NCBI RefSeq assembly: GCF_020715685.1
Contig: NZ_CP085840.1
Location: 930,001 to 994,000 of the forward strand
Direction: 5' to 3'
Origin: Dermatobacter hominis
GTDB taxonomy: Bacteria; Actinomycetota; Acidimicrobiia; Acidimicrobiales; Microtrichaceae
DNA length: 64,000 nt
This document shows positions 33,247-41,413 of the stretch, piece by piece. The position numbers and the translations under genes are program-made. The notes beneath the pieces are model-generated. The model ran no database searches. It saw only the letters and a program-made list of their open reading frames with translations, and was not told the DNA's origin. Numbering within the stretch: the first letter of the stretch is position 1; each line of letters opens with the position of its first letter.

Positions 33247-34745
33247 CCTCCGTCCTGGACACCGGATCCGACGCCGGAGGCCCGCCCGGTACGGCCACAA
33301 CGACGCCACCGAGGCCGCCGATCGGGCGGTCGGCGCGAGCGGTGGCCGTCGTCGTGCTCGTCGCCGCAGTGGCGGCGGAGCTCGCGATCCGCTCCGTCGC
33401 CGGCGGGGTGGCCGCGGCCGCTGCCGTGGCGGTGCTCGCCGTCGGGCTGGCGACGGTCGGCTGGGTGGTCCGCACCGGTGGCCGCCTGCTGCTGCTGGTC
33501 GCCGTGGGCCTGTCGTGCTTCCTGGCGCTGCGGGCCGACCCGTGGCTGATCGCCCTGGACGTCGCCGTGATCACCGTCCTCGTGGTCCTGGCGTGCACTG
33601 CCGAGCAGGGCGCCCGTCCGTTCGACACGCGGTTCGGCGTGACCGGTCGCCGGGTCGCGACCGGGCTCGCCGAGGTGGCGACCGCGGCGCCCGACGCCGT
33701 GCGTCTGGGCCGGTCGCTGGTCCCCGTGTCGTCGGTTGCGCTCCGGCGACGGCTCGGCTCGGTGGCCCGGGGCCTGCTCCTGGCGGTTCCGCTGGTCGTC
33801 GTGATCGGCGTGCTCCTTGCGTCAGCCGACCCGGTGTTCGGCTCGATGTTCGGCCTCGACGTCGACGTCTCGGGCGTGCCGCTCGACGTGCTGGTCGTGG
33901 TGCTCGGCGCGTGGCTCGCCACCGGCTGCTTCGTGCAGGCGTCGCGACCGCCGCAGCTGCGCAGCGACCGGACACCGCCGATCGGGCCGGTCGAGGGCAT
34001 CGTCGTCACCGGCTCGCTGACCGCCGTGTACGGCGTGTTCGCCTGGACCCAGCTGCTGGTGGCCCGGCGCGGGCCCGGGTACGTCGTCGAGACGACCGGG
34101 CTCACCTACGCCGAGTACGCCCGGTCGGGGTTCTTCCAGCTGCTGTGGGTGGCCGGGCTGACGGCCGTCGCCCTGTTGTCGTTGCGCAGCCTGGTCCGCA
34201 CCGACGAGCCGCAGGCCCGCATCTCCCTCGCCGTCCTCGGCGCGGTCGTGGCCGGGCTCACGCTCGTCGTCGTGCGGGCCGCGATCGTGCGGCTCGACCT
34301 GTACGAGGCGGCGTTCGGGCTGACCGCCCTCCGGTGGTGGAGCAGCGCGGCGGCCTGGTGGCTCGGCGCGGTGTTCGTCCTCCTGGGAATCGCCTCGGCC
34401 TCCCGGGCGTTCGGCGGTGCCCGACCGGCGCGCGAGTGGCTGCCCATGGCGATCGGCGCCTCGGTGGTCGTCGCTGTGGTCGCCATCAACGTCGTGGACC
34501 CCGACCGCACCATCGCCGAGCACGACCTCGACCGCGCCGAACGTGGGCTCGAGCTCGACAGCGCCTACCTCGCGACGCTCTCCGACGACGCTGTCCCCAC
34601 CCTCGTGGCGGCCACCGCGACCCTGCCGAGGGAGCAGGCCCGGGAGCTCGCAGCGCGGCTGTGCGCCCGGGACCGCTCCGACGAGCCGAGCTGGAACCGG
34701 TCCGACCGGGCCGCCCACGATGCCCTCGCCCAGCTCTGCGGCTGA
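33243..34745 (+). CDS. DUF4173 domain-containing membrane protein
   Basis: A 500-aa polytopic membrane protein with about ten to twelve TM helices. The signature TYAEYARSGFFQLLWVAGL (about 283-301) identifies DUF4173 (DUF4153 clan), and the C-terminal 90 residues form a soluble helical region ending HDALAQLCG. GTG 33243 overlaps the kinase stop (GTGA). Genetic coupling to the two-component system suggests that the protein is a target or part of the sensing of membrane state; that is inference. The first 30 residues are Thr/Pro-rich. Confidence 0.85.
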   Translation: MTSVLDTGSDAGGPPGTATTTPPRPPIGRSARAVAVVVLVAAVAAELAIRSVAGGVAAAAAVAVLAVGLATVGWVVRTGGRLLLLVAVGLSCFLALRADPWLIALDVAVITVLVVLACTAEQGARPFDTRFGVTGRRVATGLAEVATAAPDAVRLGRSLVPVSSVALRRRLGSVARGLLLAVPLVVVIGVLLASADPVFGSMFGLDVDVSGVPLDVLVVVLGAWLATGCFVQASRPPQLRSDRTPPIGPVEGIVVTGSLTAVYGVFAWTQLLVARRGPGYVVETTGLTYAEYARSGFFQLLWVAGLTAVALLSLRSLVRTDEPQARISLAVLGAVVAGLTLVVVRAAIVRLDLYEAAFGLTALRWWSSAAAWWLGAVFVLLGIASASRAFGGARPAREWLPMAIGASVVVAVVAINVVDPDRTIAEHDLDRAERGLELDSAYLATLSDDAVPTLVAATATLPREQARELAARLCARDRSDEPSWNRSDRAAHDALAQLCG

Positions 34746-34842
34746 CGAGCTGTTCGGCTGACGGGTCGTCCCTCAAGGCCGATCCCGGCGAGCCGGCGGT
34801 CGGGCCGGGCAGACTCCGGAGACCCGCAGACCAGGAGGTCCG

Positions 34843-35121
34843 ATGTCGCCGCTCGACCACACGTTCACGACCGAGCTGCAGCGGAGCACCGCCAAGGGCG
34901 GTTGGACCTACGTCGTGATGCCGGGATCGGCCGACCTGCTCGGCACCCGCGGTCGGGTGAAGGTCCGCGGGACCGTGGACGGCGAGCCGTTCGAGACGTC
35001 GTTCATGGCGCTCGGCGACGGGACCCACAAGCTCCCGGTGAAGGCGGAGCTGCGCCGGAGGATCGGCAAGGGCGAGGGCGACACCGTCACGGTCCACCTG
35101 CAGGAGCGGCTGTCCGGCTGA
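34843..35121 (+). CDS. DUF1905 family protein
   Basis: A 92-aa small beta protein from ATG 34843 with AGGAGGT a few bases upstream. It contains [10 protein letters not shown] (about 19-28), [20 protein letters not shown] (about 38-57) and the final VTVHLQERL, the DUF1905 pattern of a small beta barrel. The family often stands alone or is fused to YdeI domains; no biochemical role is assigned. It follows the DUF4173 gene by 97 bp on the same strand and precedes the 16-bp repeat array. Confidence 0.88.
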   Translation: MSPLDHTFTTELQRSTAKGGWTYVVMPGSADLLGTRGRVKVRGTVDGEPFETSFMALGDGTHKLPVKAELRRRIGKGEGDTVTVHLQERLSG

Positions 35122-35133
35122 CCGGCTGTCCAG

Positions 35134-35213
35134 CTGACGGGTCGGCCGCCTGACGGGTCGGCCGGCTGACGGGTCGGCCGCCTGACGGGTCGGCCGGCTG
35201 ACGGGTCGAGCTG
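35134..35213. repeat. 5 x 16-bp tandem array
   Basis: Unit CTGACGGGTCGGCCG(C/G), five consecutive copies at 35134, 35150, 35166, 35182 and 35198 (the last diverges after position 11), alternating C and G at the final base so that the real period is 32 bp. It begins 12 bp after the DUF1905 stop. A further single CTGACGGGTCG occurs at about 34758. Reading frames are stopped by the embedded TGA. Confidence 0.93.
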
Positions 35214-35268
35214 AGCCGCCGTCGGGCGCGGCGCCGTCCTCGACGAGCGCCCGACCAGCGGTCGCGCG

Positions 35269-38037
35269 TCAGCTGCAGCCGCTCGTCGTCCCGCACTCCT
35301 GGCACACGAAGCACGACCCGGCGCGGGTCATCTGCACGCCGCACGTCATGCACAACGGCGCCTCCGCGGCGGGGCGGATCGGGTCGGTGTGCAGCTCGGG
35401 CTGGCGCGACGGCGCCGACGAGGGCGTCGGCGGGTCGGACGGGGCGTCGGTGCCCTGGACGGTCGGCGTCGTCGCCTCCTCCACGCCCGGCAGCGTGGGC
35501 TGCAGGCGCTCCGACGTGCCGAGGATGCCGAGCTCCACCCGTTCGTCGTACGGGATGTACTCGAGCGCCAGTCGGCGGAACAGGTAGTCGACCAGGCTGT
35601 TGGCGATCCGCACCTCGGGGTCGTCGGTCATGCCGGCCGGCTCGAAGCGCATGCCCACGAGCGCCGCGACGAACGCCCGCAGCGGCACGCCGTACTGGAG
35701 CCCGTGGCTCACCGAGATGGCGAAGGCGTCCATGATCCCGGCCAGCGTCGAGCCCTGCTTCGACACCCGGATGAACAGCTCGCCCGGGCGACCGTCGGCG
35801 TACTCGCCGACGGTCACGAAGCCCTTGCAGTCGGCCACGCGGAACTCGAACGTCTTCGACGTCCGCGTCCGGGGCAGCCGCTCGCGCACCGGACGGGCCA
35901 CCTGCTCGACCACCTGCGACGCCGCCTCGGCGGGCGTGCCGGCCGCCGCCGCACCCTTGCCGGTGCTGAGCGGCTGGGCCACCTTGCAGTTGTCCCGATA
36001 GAGCGCCACGCACTTGATGCCCGTGCGCCAGGCGTCGACGAGCAGCTGCTCGATGTCGGCGACCGAGGTGTCCTCGGGCACGTTGACCGTCTTCGACATG
36101 GCACCGGAGAAGAACGGCTGGATGGCCGCCATCATCCGGAGGTGCCCGCCGTAGGAGATCGTGTTGTCGCCCATGGCGCAGGCGAAGACCGGCAGGTGGG
36201 CGGCGTCGAGGTCGGGGGCGCCGACCGCGGTGTGGTGCTCGGCGATCCAGCCGACGATCCGCTCGACGGCCTCGTCGGAGTAGCCGAGGCGGCGCAGCGC
36301 CCGCGGCACGGTCTGGTTGACGATCTCGAGGGAGCCGCCGCCGACGAGCTTCTTGTGCTTGACCAGGCCGAGATCGGGCTCGATGCCGGTCGTGTCGGCC
36401 CCCATCATGAACGAGATGGTGCCGGTGGGCGCCGCCACCGAGAGCTCGGCGTTGCGGGCGCCCGATTCCTGGATGCGCGACAGGGCGTCGGCCCACAGCC
36501 GCACGAGGTGCTGGTTGAGGTCGGGCTGGCCCTCGACCGCGTCGACGGCGCGAGCGGCGTCGAGGTGCATCCGGTACACGCCGGTCCAGGCCTCCTCGTC
36601 GGCGGCGAACAGCGGCGCCGGCCCGAGGCGGGCGGCGAGCTCGGTCGAGCGGACGGCGGCGGCACCGGTGAGGATGCCGGTGACGGTCGCCGCCCACGCC
36701 CGGCCGTCCTCGGAGTCGTACGGGAGGCCGAGGGCCATCAGCGAGGCGCCGAGGTTCGTGTAGCCGATGCCGATGTCGCGGGCGGCCCGGGCCTCGGCCG
36801 CGATCTTGTCGGTCGGGTAGTCGGACGCCCCGACGAGGATGTCCTGCGCGGTCACCACGACACGGACGGTGTGCTCGAAGCCCTCGGCGTCGAACGTGCC
36901 GTCCTCGGCCAGGTAGGACAGCAGGTTGATCGAGGCGAGGTTGCACGCACTGTTGGCGAGCCGGAGGTGCTCGGAGCAGGGGTTGCTCGCCTCGATGCGG
37001 CCGGCGCTCGGCGTCGTGTTCCAGCGGTTGATCGTCGTGTCGAACTGGACGCCCGGATCGGCGCACTCCCAGCTCGCCTCGGCGATCTCGCGGAGGATCT
37101 GGCGGGCGGGCACCCGGTCCACGACATCGCCCGTCGTGCGGGCGGTGAGCTCCCAGTCACGTCCATCGAGTGCGGCCTGCATGAACTCGTCGGTCAGGCG
37201 GACGGAGTTGTTGGCGTTCTGGTACTGGATCGAGAACGAGTCGGCGCCGTCGAGGTCCATGTCGAACCCGGCGTCGCGCAGCACCCGGGCCTTGCGCTCC
37301 TCGACCGCCTTGCACCAGATGAACTCCTCGATGTCGGGGTGGTCGGCGTCGAGGATGACCATCTTGGCGGCGCGCCGGGTGGTGCCCCCGCTCTTGATCG
37401 TCCCGGCCGACGCGTCGGCGCCTCGCATGAAGCTGACCGGGCCCGACGGCGTGCCGCCGCCGCTCAGCAGCTCCTTGGACGACCGGATCTTCGACAGGTT
37501 GGCGCCTGCCCCGGATCCGCCCTTGAAGATGACGCCCTCCTCCTCGTACCAGTTGAGGATCGAGCCGAGGTCGTCGTCGACGTCGAGGATGAAGCACGCG
37601 GCGGCCTGCTGGCGGGCCCCCGGCGTGCCGATGTTGAACCACACCGGCGAGTTGAACGAGACCCGTTGGTGCAGCAGCAGCCACCGCAGCTCGTCCGCGA
37701 ACGTGTCGGCCTCGTCCCGGTCGGCGAAGTAGCCGTCGCGGTCGCCCCACTCGGTGATGCGGCCGACGACCCGGTCGATGACCTGGCGCAGCGACCGCTC
37801 CCGGCGGTCGGTCCCCAGCGGCCCCCGGAAGTACTTCTGCGTGACGATGTTCGAGGCCGTCACCGACCACGACGACGGGAACTCGACGCCGGTCTGCTCG
37901 AACGCGACCGCGCCCGTGCGGAAGTCGGTCAGGCGGGCGTCGCGCCGGTCCCAGGCCACCTCGTCGTACGGCGAGCGCCCGGCGGTCGAGAAGCGCCGGC
38001 CGAGTCGGACGTTCGTGTCGGGTGGCGTGAGGCTCAC
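35269..38037 (-). CDS. nrdJ: vitamin B12-dependent ribonucleoside-diphosphate reductase (class II)
   Basis: A 922-aa class II ribonucleotide reductase that makes deoxynucleotides using adenosylcobalamin. N-terminal FNSPVWFNIG and AAACFILDVDDD carry the redox cysteine region, FKGGSGAGANLSKIRS is the flavour-defining loop, ASNPCSEHLRLANSACNLASIN contains the catalytic Cys/Glu/Asn, and APTGTISFMMGADTTGIEPD the conserved barrel loop. The C-terminus ends in a zinc ribbon (CMTCGVQM ... CFVCQECGTTSGCS) that carries the mobile thiols. GTG 38037 with CAGGAG 7 nt upstream. NrdR (39317-39784) is the likely repressor. Promoter at 38361-38388 leaves a leader of over 300 nt. Confidence 0.96.
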   Translation of the reverse strand: MSLTPPDTNVRLGRRFSTAGRSPYDEVAWDRRDARLTDFRTGAVAFEQTGVEFPSSWSVTASNIVTQKYFRGPLGTDRRERSLRQVIDRVVGRITEWGDRDGYFADRDEADTFADELRWLLLHQRVSFNSPVWFNIGTPGARQQAAACFILDVDDDLGSILNWYEEEGVIFKGGSGAGANLSKIRSSKELLSGGGTPSGPVSFMRGADASAGTIKSGGTTRRAAKMVILDADHPDIEEFIWCKAVEERKARVLRDAGFDMDLDGADSFSIQYQNANNSVRLTDEFMQAALDGRDWELTARTTGDVVDRVPARQILREIAEASWECADPGVQFDTTINRWNTTPSAGRIEASNPCSEHLRLANSACNLASINLLSYLAEDGTFDAEGFEHTVRVVVTAQDILVGASDYPTDKIAAEARAARDIGIGYTNLGASLMALGLPYDSEDGRAWAATVTGILTGAAAVRSTELAARLGPAPLFAADEEAWTGVYRMHLDAARAVDAVEGQPDLNQHLVRLWADALSRIQESGARNAELSVAAPTGTISFMMGADTTGIEPDLGLVKHKKLVGGGSLEIVNQTVPRALRRLGYSDEAVERIVGWIAEHHTAVGAPDLDAAHLPVFACAMGDNTISYGGHLRMMAAIQPFFSGAMSKTVNVPEDTSVADIEQLLVDAWRTGIKCVALYRDNCKVAQPLSTGKGAAAAGTPAEAASQVVEQVARPVRERLPRTRTSKTFEFRVADCKGFVTVGEYADGRPGELFIRVSKQGSTLAGIMDAFAISVSHGLQYGVPLRAFVAALVGMRFEPAGMTDDPEVRIANSLVDYLFRRLALEYIPYDERVELGILGTSERLQPTLPGVEEATTPTVQGTDAPSDPPTPSSAPSRQPELHTDPIRPAAEAPLCMTCGVQMTRAGSCFVCQECGTTSGCS

Positions 38038-38175
38038 GGAGCTGCTCCTGGTCGGCGAGGTGTGGGGGCGGGTGGTCGGGACCGGTGGCGCGGGCCCCCG
38101 GAGGCGACGGAGCGCCCGAGGTGGTGTGGACCACCTCCGGCGACGTCACGACCATGGTGCTCGGCCCGTGTGACA

Positions 38176-38306
38176 ATCCGTCGGGTCGGTGGCGGGGGAA
38201 CCGTTGGGGTCGAGCGCGGACGACCGGGCAGAGGCCGGACAGGACCACCCGCCGACCGCGAGGTCGGCGGGGCCCAGACCCCCAGGAGTCGCCCGACCCG
38301 ACGGAT
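38176..38306. promoter_or_regulatory. structured leader element (14-bp closing helix) between nrdJ and ribD-like gene
   Basis: Perfect inverted repeat of 14 bp (38176-38189 against 38293-38306) encloses about 103 nt, inside which a perfect 10-bp stem with GCGA/TCGC tetraloop lies at 38248-38271. Another perfect 8-bp hairpin (38118-38137) lies closer to nrdJ. Together they look like a folded leader RNA of nrdJ on the minus strand, or of the divergent gene. See findings. Confidence 0.45.
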
Positions 38307-38360
38307 CGGGAGGGCGTCAGCCACCATTCCGGCCGCCCGCGCCACGGCCCGCAGCGACGG

Positions 38361-38388
38361 ACACTACGAAGACCTGCCTGTGGGTCAA
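38361..38388 (-). promoter_or_regulatory. candidate nrdJ promoter
   Basis: On the minus strand TTGACC (38383-38388) and TAGTGT (38361-38366) with 16 nt between. It would start the nrdJ transcript near 38352, 315 nt before the start codon. Confidence 0.45.
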
Positions 38389-38430
38389 AAGGGGAACAAG
38401 GTGTGGATTTCTCCCCCATTTTCCCACAGG
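38377..38430. other. 16-bp inverted repeat with bulges in the divergent region
   Basis: Left arm 38377-38394 (CCTGTGGGtcAAAAGGGG) pairs with right arm 38413-38430 (CCCCaTTTTCCCACAGG core): 16 Watson-Crick pairs, one 2-nt and one 1-nt bulge, 18-nt loop. It overlaps the candidate nrdJ -35 element, so it could be a protein-binding palindrome, possibly a NrdR-type site, though the sequence is not the standard NrdR box. Confidence 0.6.
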
Positions 38431-38520
38431 CGGGCCGGATCGAGTCGTCGGTCGAGGGGCTGGGGACCCACCCGTCCGGCGGCTCCCGAGCCGTCGAAGG
38501 GCGCCTCTAGGGTCTGTCCC

Positions 38521-39279
38521 ATGCGCCAGCTCCTGCCGACCGCGACCGAGGTCGACGACCCCCTGGCCGTCCTGGCCGACGACGACCGTCCCGCCCCGGA
38601 GGACCGGCCCTGGGTCATGGCCAACATGGTCGAGAGCGTCGACGGCGCGTTCGCCGTCGAGGGCCGCTCCGGCGGCCTCGGCACGCCGGGCGACAAGGCG
38701 GTGTTCCACTCGCTGCGGGCGCTGGCCGACGTCGTGCTCGTCGGCGCCGGGACCGCCCGGGCAGAGAACTACCGCCGGCCGACCGCGGTGGCCGCCGCCG
38801 CGGCGGTCCGGGCCGAGCGCGGGCAGGAGCCGGCGGCCCGGCTGGTGCTCGTCAGCCGCTCGGGGCACATCCCGCCGGACCAGCGGTTCCTCGAGGGGCC
38901 GGGGACGGACCCGCTCGTCGTCCACTCGCAGGAGCTCGACCCCGCGCAGCTGCCGAACGGCGTCGAGCCGCTGGAGTGCGGGGCCCCCGACGGCGGGGTC
39001 GACCTCGTCGGCCTCCTCGGCCGGCTCCGCGGGATGGGGACGCGGTGGGTGCTGTGCGAGGGCGGACCCGGCCTGCTCGGCCAGCTCCACCGGGCCGATC
39101 TCGTCGACGAGCTCTTCGTGACGATCTCGCCGTCGATGGTCGGCGGCGAGGACGTCGGGATGCTCGGCCACGGCCCGCCGCTGCAACGGCACCGCCGCCT
39201 GCACCGGCTGTGGCACGACGAGGACGACGCGCTGCTGGCGACCTACCGGCGCCGCGACGACGGCGCCGAGGGCGGCTGA
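38521..39279 (+). CDS. RibD C-terminal-type (pyrimidine) reductase family protein
   Basis: A 252-aa protein with a dihydrofolate-reductase-like fold: RPWVMANMVESVDGAFAVEG near residue 30, GAGTARAENYRRP (about 76-88, nucleotide binding), and the C-terminal WVLCEGGPGLLGQLHRADLV (about 178-197) that marks the RibD/YyaP reductase family. Substrates in this family include the riboflavin pyrimidine intermediate, but many stand-alone members have no assigned reaction. ATG 38521 has only a weak AGGG site. It is divergent from nrdJ and may be read from a promoter within the structured gap. No other rib genes nearby. Confidence 0.85.
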   Translation: MRQLLPTATEVDDPLAVLADDDRPAPEDRPWVMANMVESVDGAFAVEGRSGGLGTPGDKAVFHSLRALADVVLVGAGTARAENYRRPTAVAAAAAVRAERGQEPAARLVLVSRSGHIPPDQRFLEGPGTDPLVVHSQELDPAQLPNGVEPLECGAPDGGVDLVGLLGRLRGMGTRWVLCEGGPGLLGQLHRADLVDELFVTISPSMVGGEDVGMLGHGPPLQRHRRLHRLWHDEDDALLATYRRRDDGAEGG

Positions 39280-39316
39280 GGCCGGACCGCAGCGCTCGAC
39301 AGGGCGGCGCGACGGG

Positions 39317-39784
39317 TCAGGACGGGAGCGGCCCGGGCGGCTCCACGAGGAGCTGGATCTCGCGCTCGAAGTCCTCGGGGCCCTGGAAGCCCTTGTACAC
39401 CGACGCGAAGCGCACGGCGGCCACGCCGTCGAGGTGCCGCAGCTCCTCGAGCACCAGCGCGCCGACCTGCGCGCTCTCGACCTCGCCGCCACGGACGGCG
39501 AGGCGGTCCTCGACGGTCGACAGGAGCGAGTCGAGCACCGCCGCGTCGATCGAACGGCCCTTGCACGCGGAATCGAGCCCGGAGCGGACCTTGGCGCGCT
39601 CGTACGGCTCGCGGCGACCGTCGCGCTTGACGACGACCAGCGAGACCTCGCCGATGCGCTCGAAGGTCGTGAACCGCGTGGCGCAGTGCTCGCACTGGCG
39701 CCGACGGCGGATCGTGCTGCCGTCCTCGGCCGCGCGGGAGTCGACCACCCGGTCCTCGAGTCCACCGCAGCTGGGGCACCGCAC
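39317..39784 (-). CDS. nrdR: transcriptional repressor of ribonucleotide reductase genes
   Basis: A 155-aa NrdR. The N-terminal zinc ribbon is CPSCGG ... RRRRQCEHCATRFTTFER (two C-x2-C pairs), followed by the ATP-cone domain (VVKRDGRREPYERAKVRSGL) which senses ATP/dATP. GTG 39784 (VRCPSCGG) is the family start and has AGGG upstream. NrdR binds paired boxes in front of nrd operons; the target here should be nrdJ, 1.3 kb away. It forms a series with the LysM gene that precedes it (82 bp) on the minus strand. Confidence 0.96.
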   Translation of the reverse strand: MRCPSCGGLEDRVVDSRAAEDGSTIRRRRQCEHCATRFTTFERIGEVSLVVVKRDGRREPYERAKVRSGLDSACKGRSIDAAVLDSLLSTVEDRLAVRGGEVESAQVGALVLEELRHLDGVAAVRFASVYKGFQGPEDFEREIQLLVEPPGPLPS

Positions 39785-39865
39785 GGCGCCGACCCTACCC
39801 GGCGGCGAGCCGGGCCCCCGTGCCGGCACCGGCCCACGACCTTCGAGCGCTCCCCAGCGATCGGC

Positions 39866-40324
39866 TCAGTCGAACGAGGCCGGGAGCCGCAGCTCCTGGC
39901 CCACCTGCAGCGGGCCCTGGCCGTTCAGGGCGAGCAGGTCGTCGACGGCGGCGCGGCGGTCGATGCCAGGGGCGTAGCGGGCGGCGAGGTCCCAGGCGGT
40001 CTCGCCCGGGGCGACCACGTGGACCTGGCCCGACGCCTCGGGTGCGACGTCGAGGGCGCCGGCCACGGCACGGCCGGCCCCGGCGAGCACCTGGACGGCG
40101 AGCAGGAGGAGCACGGCGGCCACCACGACGACCGCGGCCCGGCGGACGAGGTAGGTCCGGGCCGACACGGCGGGCGCCGGCGCCAGCTGCGGCCGGGCGG
40201 TGGCACCAGCAGCCGGACCGGCAGGGGCCCCGGCGGGACGACCGCCCTGGACGAGGCGGAGCTGCGGGCGTCGGGGGGCGTCGGCGACCCGTTCGCCGGT
40301 GCGGAGTTCGATGACTGCGGCCAT
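39866..40324 (-). CDS. LysM domain membrane protein
   Basis: A 152-aa protein from ATG 40324 with GGGAG upstream. Residues 1-55 are a cytoplasmic Pro/Arg/Gly-rich region, a TM helix lies at about 63-82 (RAAVVVVAAVLLLLAVQVLA), and a LysM domain closes the protein (VVAPGETAWDLAARYAPGID ... LNGQGPLQVGQELRLP), placing the glycan-binding part outside. Divergent from lexA across an SOS-box region, so it could be damage-inducible like a cell-division inhibitor. The layout resembles YneA/ChiZ-type (Rv2719c) proteins found beside lexA, which block division during SOS. That function is inference from context. Confidence 0.86.
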   Translation of the reverse strand: MAAVIELRTGERVADAPRRPQLRLVQGGRPAGAPAGPAAGATARPQLAPAPAVSARTYLVRRAAVVVVAAVLLLLAVQVLAGAGRAVAGALDVAPEASGQVHVVAPGETAWDLAARYAPGIDRRAAVDDLLALNGQGPLQVGQELRLPASFD

Positions 40325-40465
40325 GTGCTGAGTCTCCCGGTGGGGTGTGACAGTCCTGGTCCGGCCTGGTCCGGTGACCCGGGCCGGGCGCCGGAACGGC
40401 GGCCCGACTCCGGGTGGGCCCGGGATCTGGTCGGTGGGTGGCGCCGACCTCTGCGGAGGCCGGGC

Positions 40466-40503
40466 GAACACCCGTTCGCCACAGCGTGCCCGAACGGGTG
40501 TTC
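40466..40503. promoter_or_regulatory. two SOS boxes in inverted arrangement
   Basis: GAACACCCGTTC at 40466-40477 and GAACGGGTGTTC at 40492-40503 are perfect GAAC-N4-GTTC LexA sites and reverse complements of each other, 14 bp apart. They lie between the LysM gene and lexA, so both genes may be repressed from here. Confidence 0.88.
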
Positions 40504-40535
40504 GCCGTCAAGGCCCGATCGCACGTACGTTCGAG

Positions 40536-40547
40536 GAACGCGTGTTC
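40536..40547. promoter_or_regulatory. third SOS box upstream of lexA
   Basis: GAACGCGTGTTC, a perfect GAAC-N4-GTTC site, 25 bp upstream of a -10-like TACGGT (40572-40577). A degenerate fourth site (AAACACCTGTTC, 40580-40591) follows immediately. Confidence 0.8.
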
Positions 40548-40711
40548 CACCACCTGCGCCGGGAGCCGTGGTACGGTCCAAACACCTGTTCGACCGACTG
40601 CTCCTCCCGACCTCGGCGAGGAGCCCGCCCACCCGGGCGGACCGGTGGAGCGGGCGATCGACGAGAGGGCAACGACCCGAGGGCTCAGCGCCCCCGGGCA
40701 GAGGAGGAGCG

Positions 40712-41365
40712 GTGAGCGGAGCGACGGATCCCAGCACGAGCGCCCAGCTGACGCAGCGCCAGCACGACATCCTGGTCTTCATCGAGCGGACGGTCGGCGA
40801 GCGCGGCTACCCGCCGTCGGTGCGGGAGATCGGTGAGGCGGTGGGGCTGGCGTCGCCGTCCACCGTGCACTCGCACCTCCACACCCTGCAGAAGCTCGGC
40901 TACCTCCGCCGCGACCCGACGAAGCCCCGGGCGATCGAGGTCACCGCCGACACCGCCAGCGGCACGACGGCCGAGCGCCGTCCCACGCGCCACGTCCCGC
41001 TCGTCGGCGACGTCGCCGCCGGGACCGGCGTGCTGGCCCAGGAGCAGGTCGAGGAGCTCCTCCCCCTCCCCGCCGACTTCTGCGGCGACGGCGAGCTGTT
41101 CATGCTCCGCGTGCGGGGCGACTCGATGATCGACGCCGGCATCCTCGATGGGGACTTCGTCGTCGCCCGGGTGCAGGAGCGTGTCGCCAACGGCGACGTC
41201 GTGGTGGCGGGGATCCCGGGCGAGGAGGCGACCGTCAAGACCTTCACCCGCTCCGGGTCGAAGGTGACGCTGCTGCCCGCGAACGAGCGCCTCGAGCCCA
41301 TGGAGTTCCCCGCCGGCGACGTGTCGGTCTACGGCCGGGTCGTCACGGTCCTGCGCAAGCTCTGA
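40712..41365 (+). CDS. lexA: SOS repressor LexA
   Basis: A 217-aa LexA. The N-terminal winged helix covers about 8-75 (QRQHDILVFIERTVGERGYPP, SPSTVHSHLHTLQKLGYL); the cleavage bond sits in VAAGTG (Ala-Gly, about 104-107), and the protease dyad is Ser in RGDSMIDAGI (about 139) and Lys in EEATVKTFT (about 176). GTG 40712 has GAGGAGGAG directly upstream. Autoregulated by the three boxes at 40466-40547; cleaved on contact with RecA filaments. Divergent from the LysM gene. Confidence 0.97.
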   Translation: MSGATDPSTSAQLTQRQHDILVFIERTVGERGYPPSVREIGEAVGLASPSTVHSHLHTLQKLGYLRRDPTKPRAIEVTADTASGTTAERRPTRHVPLVGDVAAGTGVLAQEQVEELLPLPADFCGDGELFMLRVRGDSMIDAGILDGDFVVARVQERVANGDVVVAGIPGEEATVKTFTRSGSKVTLLPANERLEPMEFPAGDVSVYGRVVTVLRKL

Positions 41366-41413
41366 TCCCCCGGGCGCCGGCGCGGCCCACGTGCGGCAGC
41401 GCGCCCCGGTGCG

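Noticed and set aside
35134-35213. CRISPR-like array
   Set aside because: Units are contiguous with no unique spacers and no cas genes are present.
35389-39279. 1296-codon plus-strand frame opposite nrdJ
   Set aside because: Shadow of nrdJ; only its last 252 codons are the real RibD-like gene from 38521.
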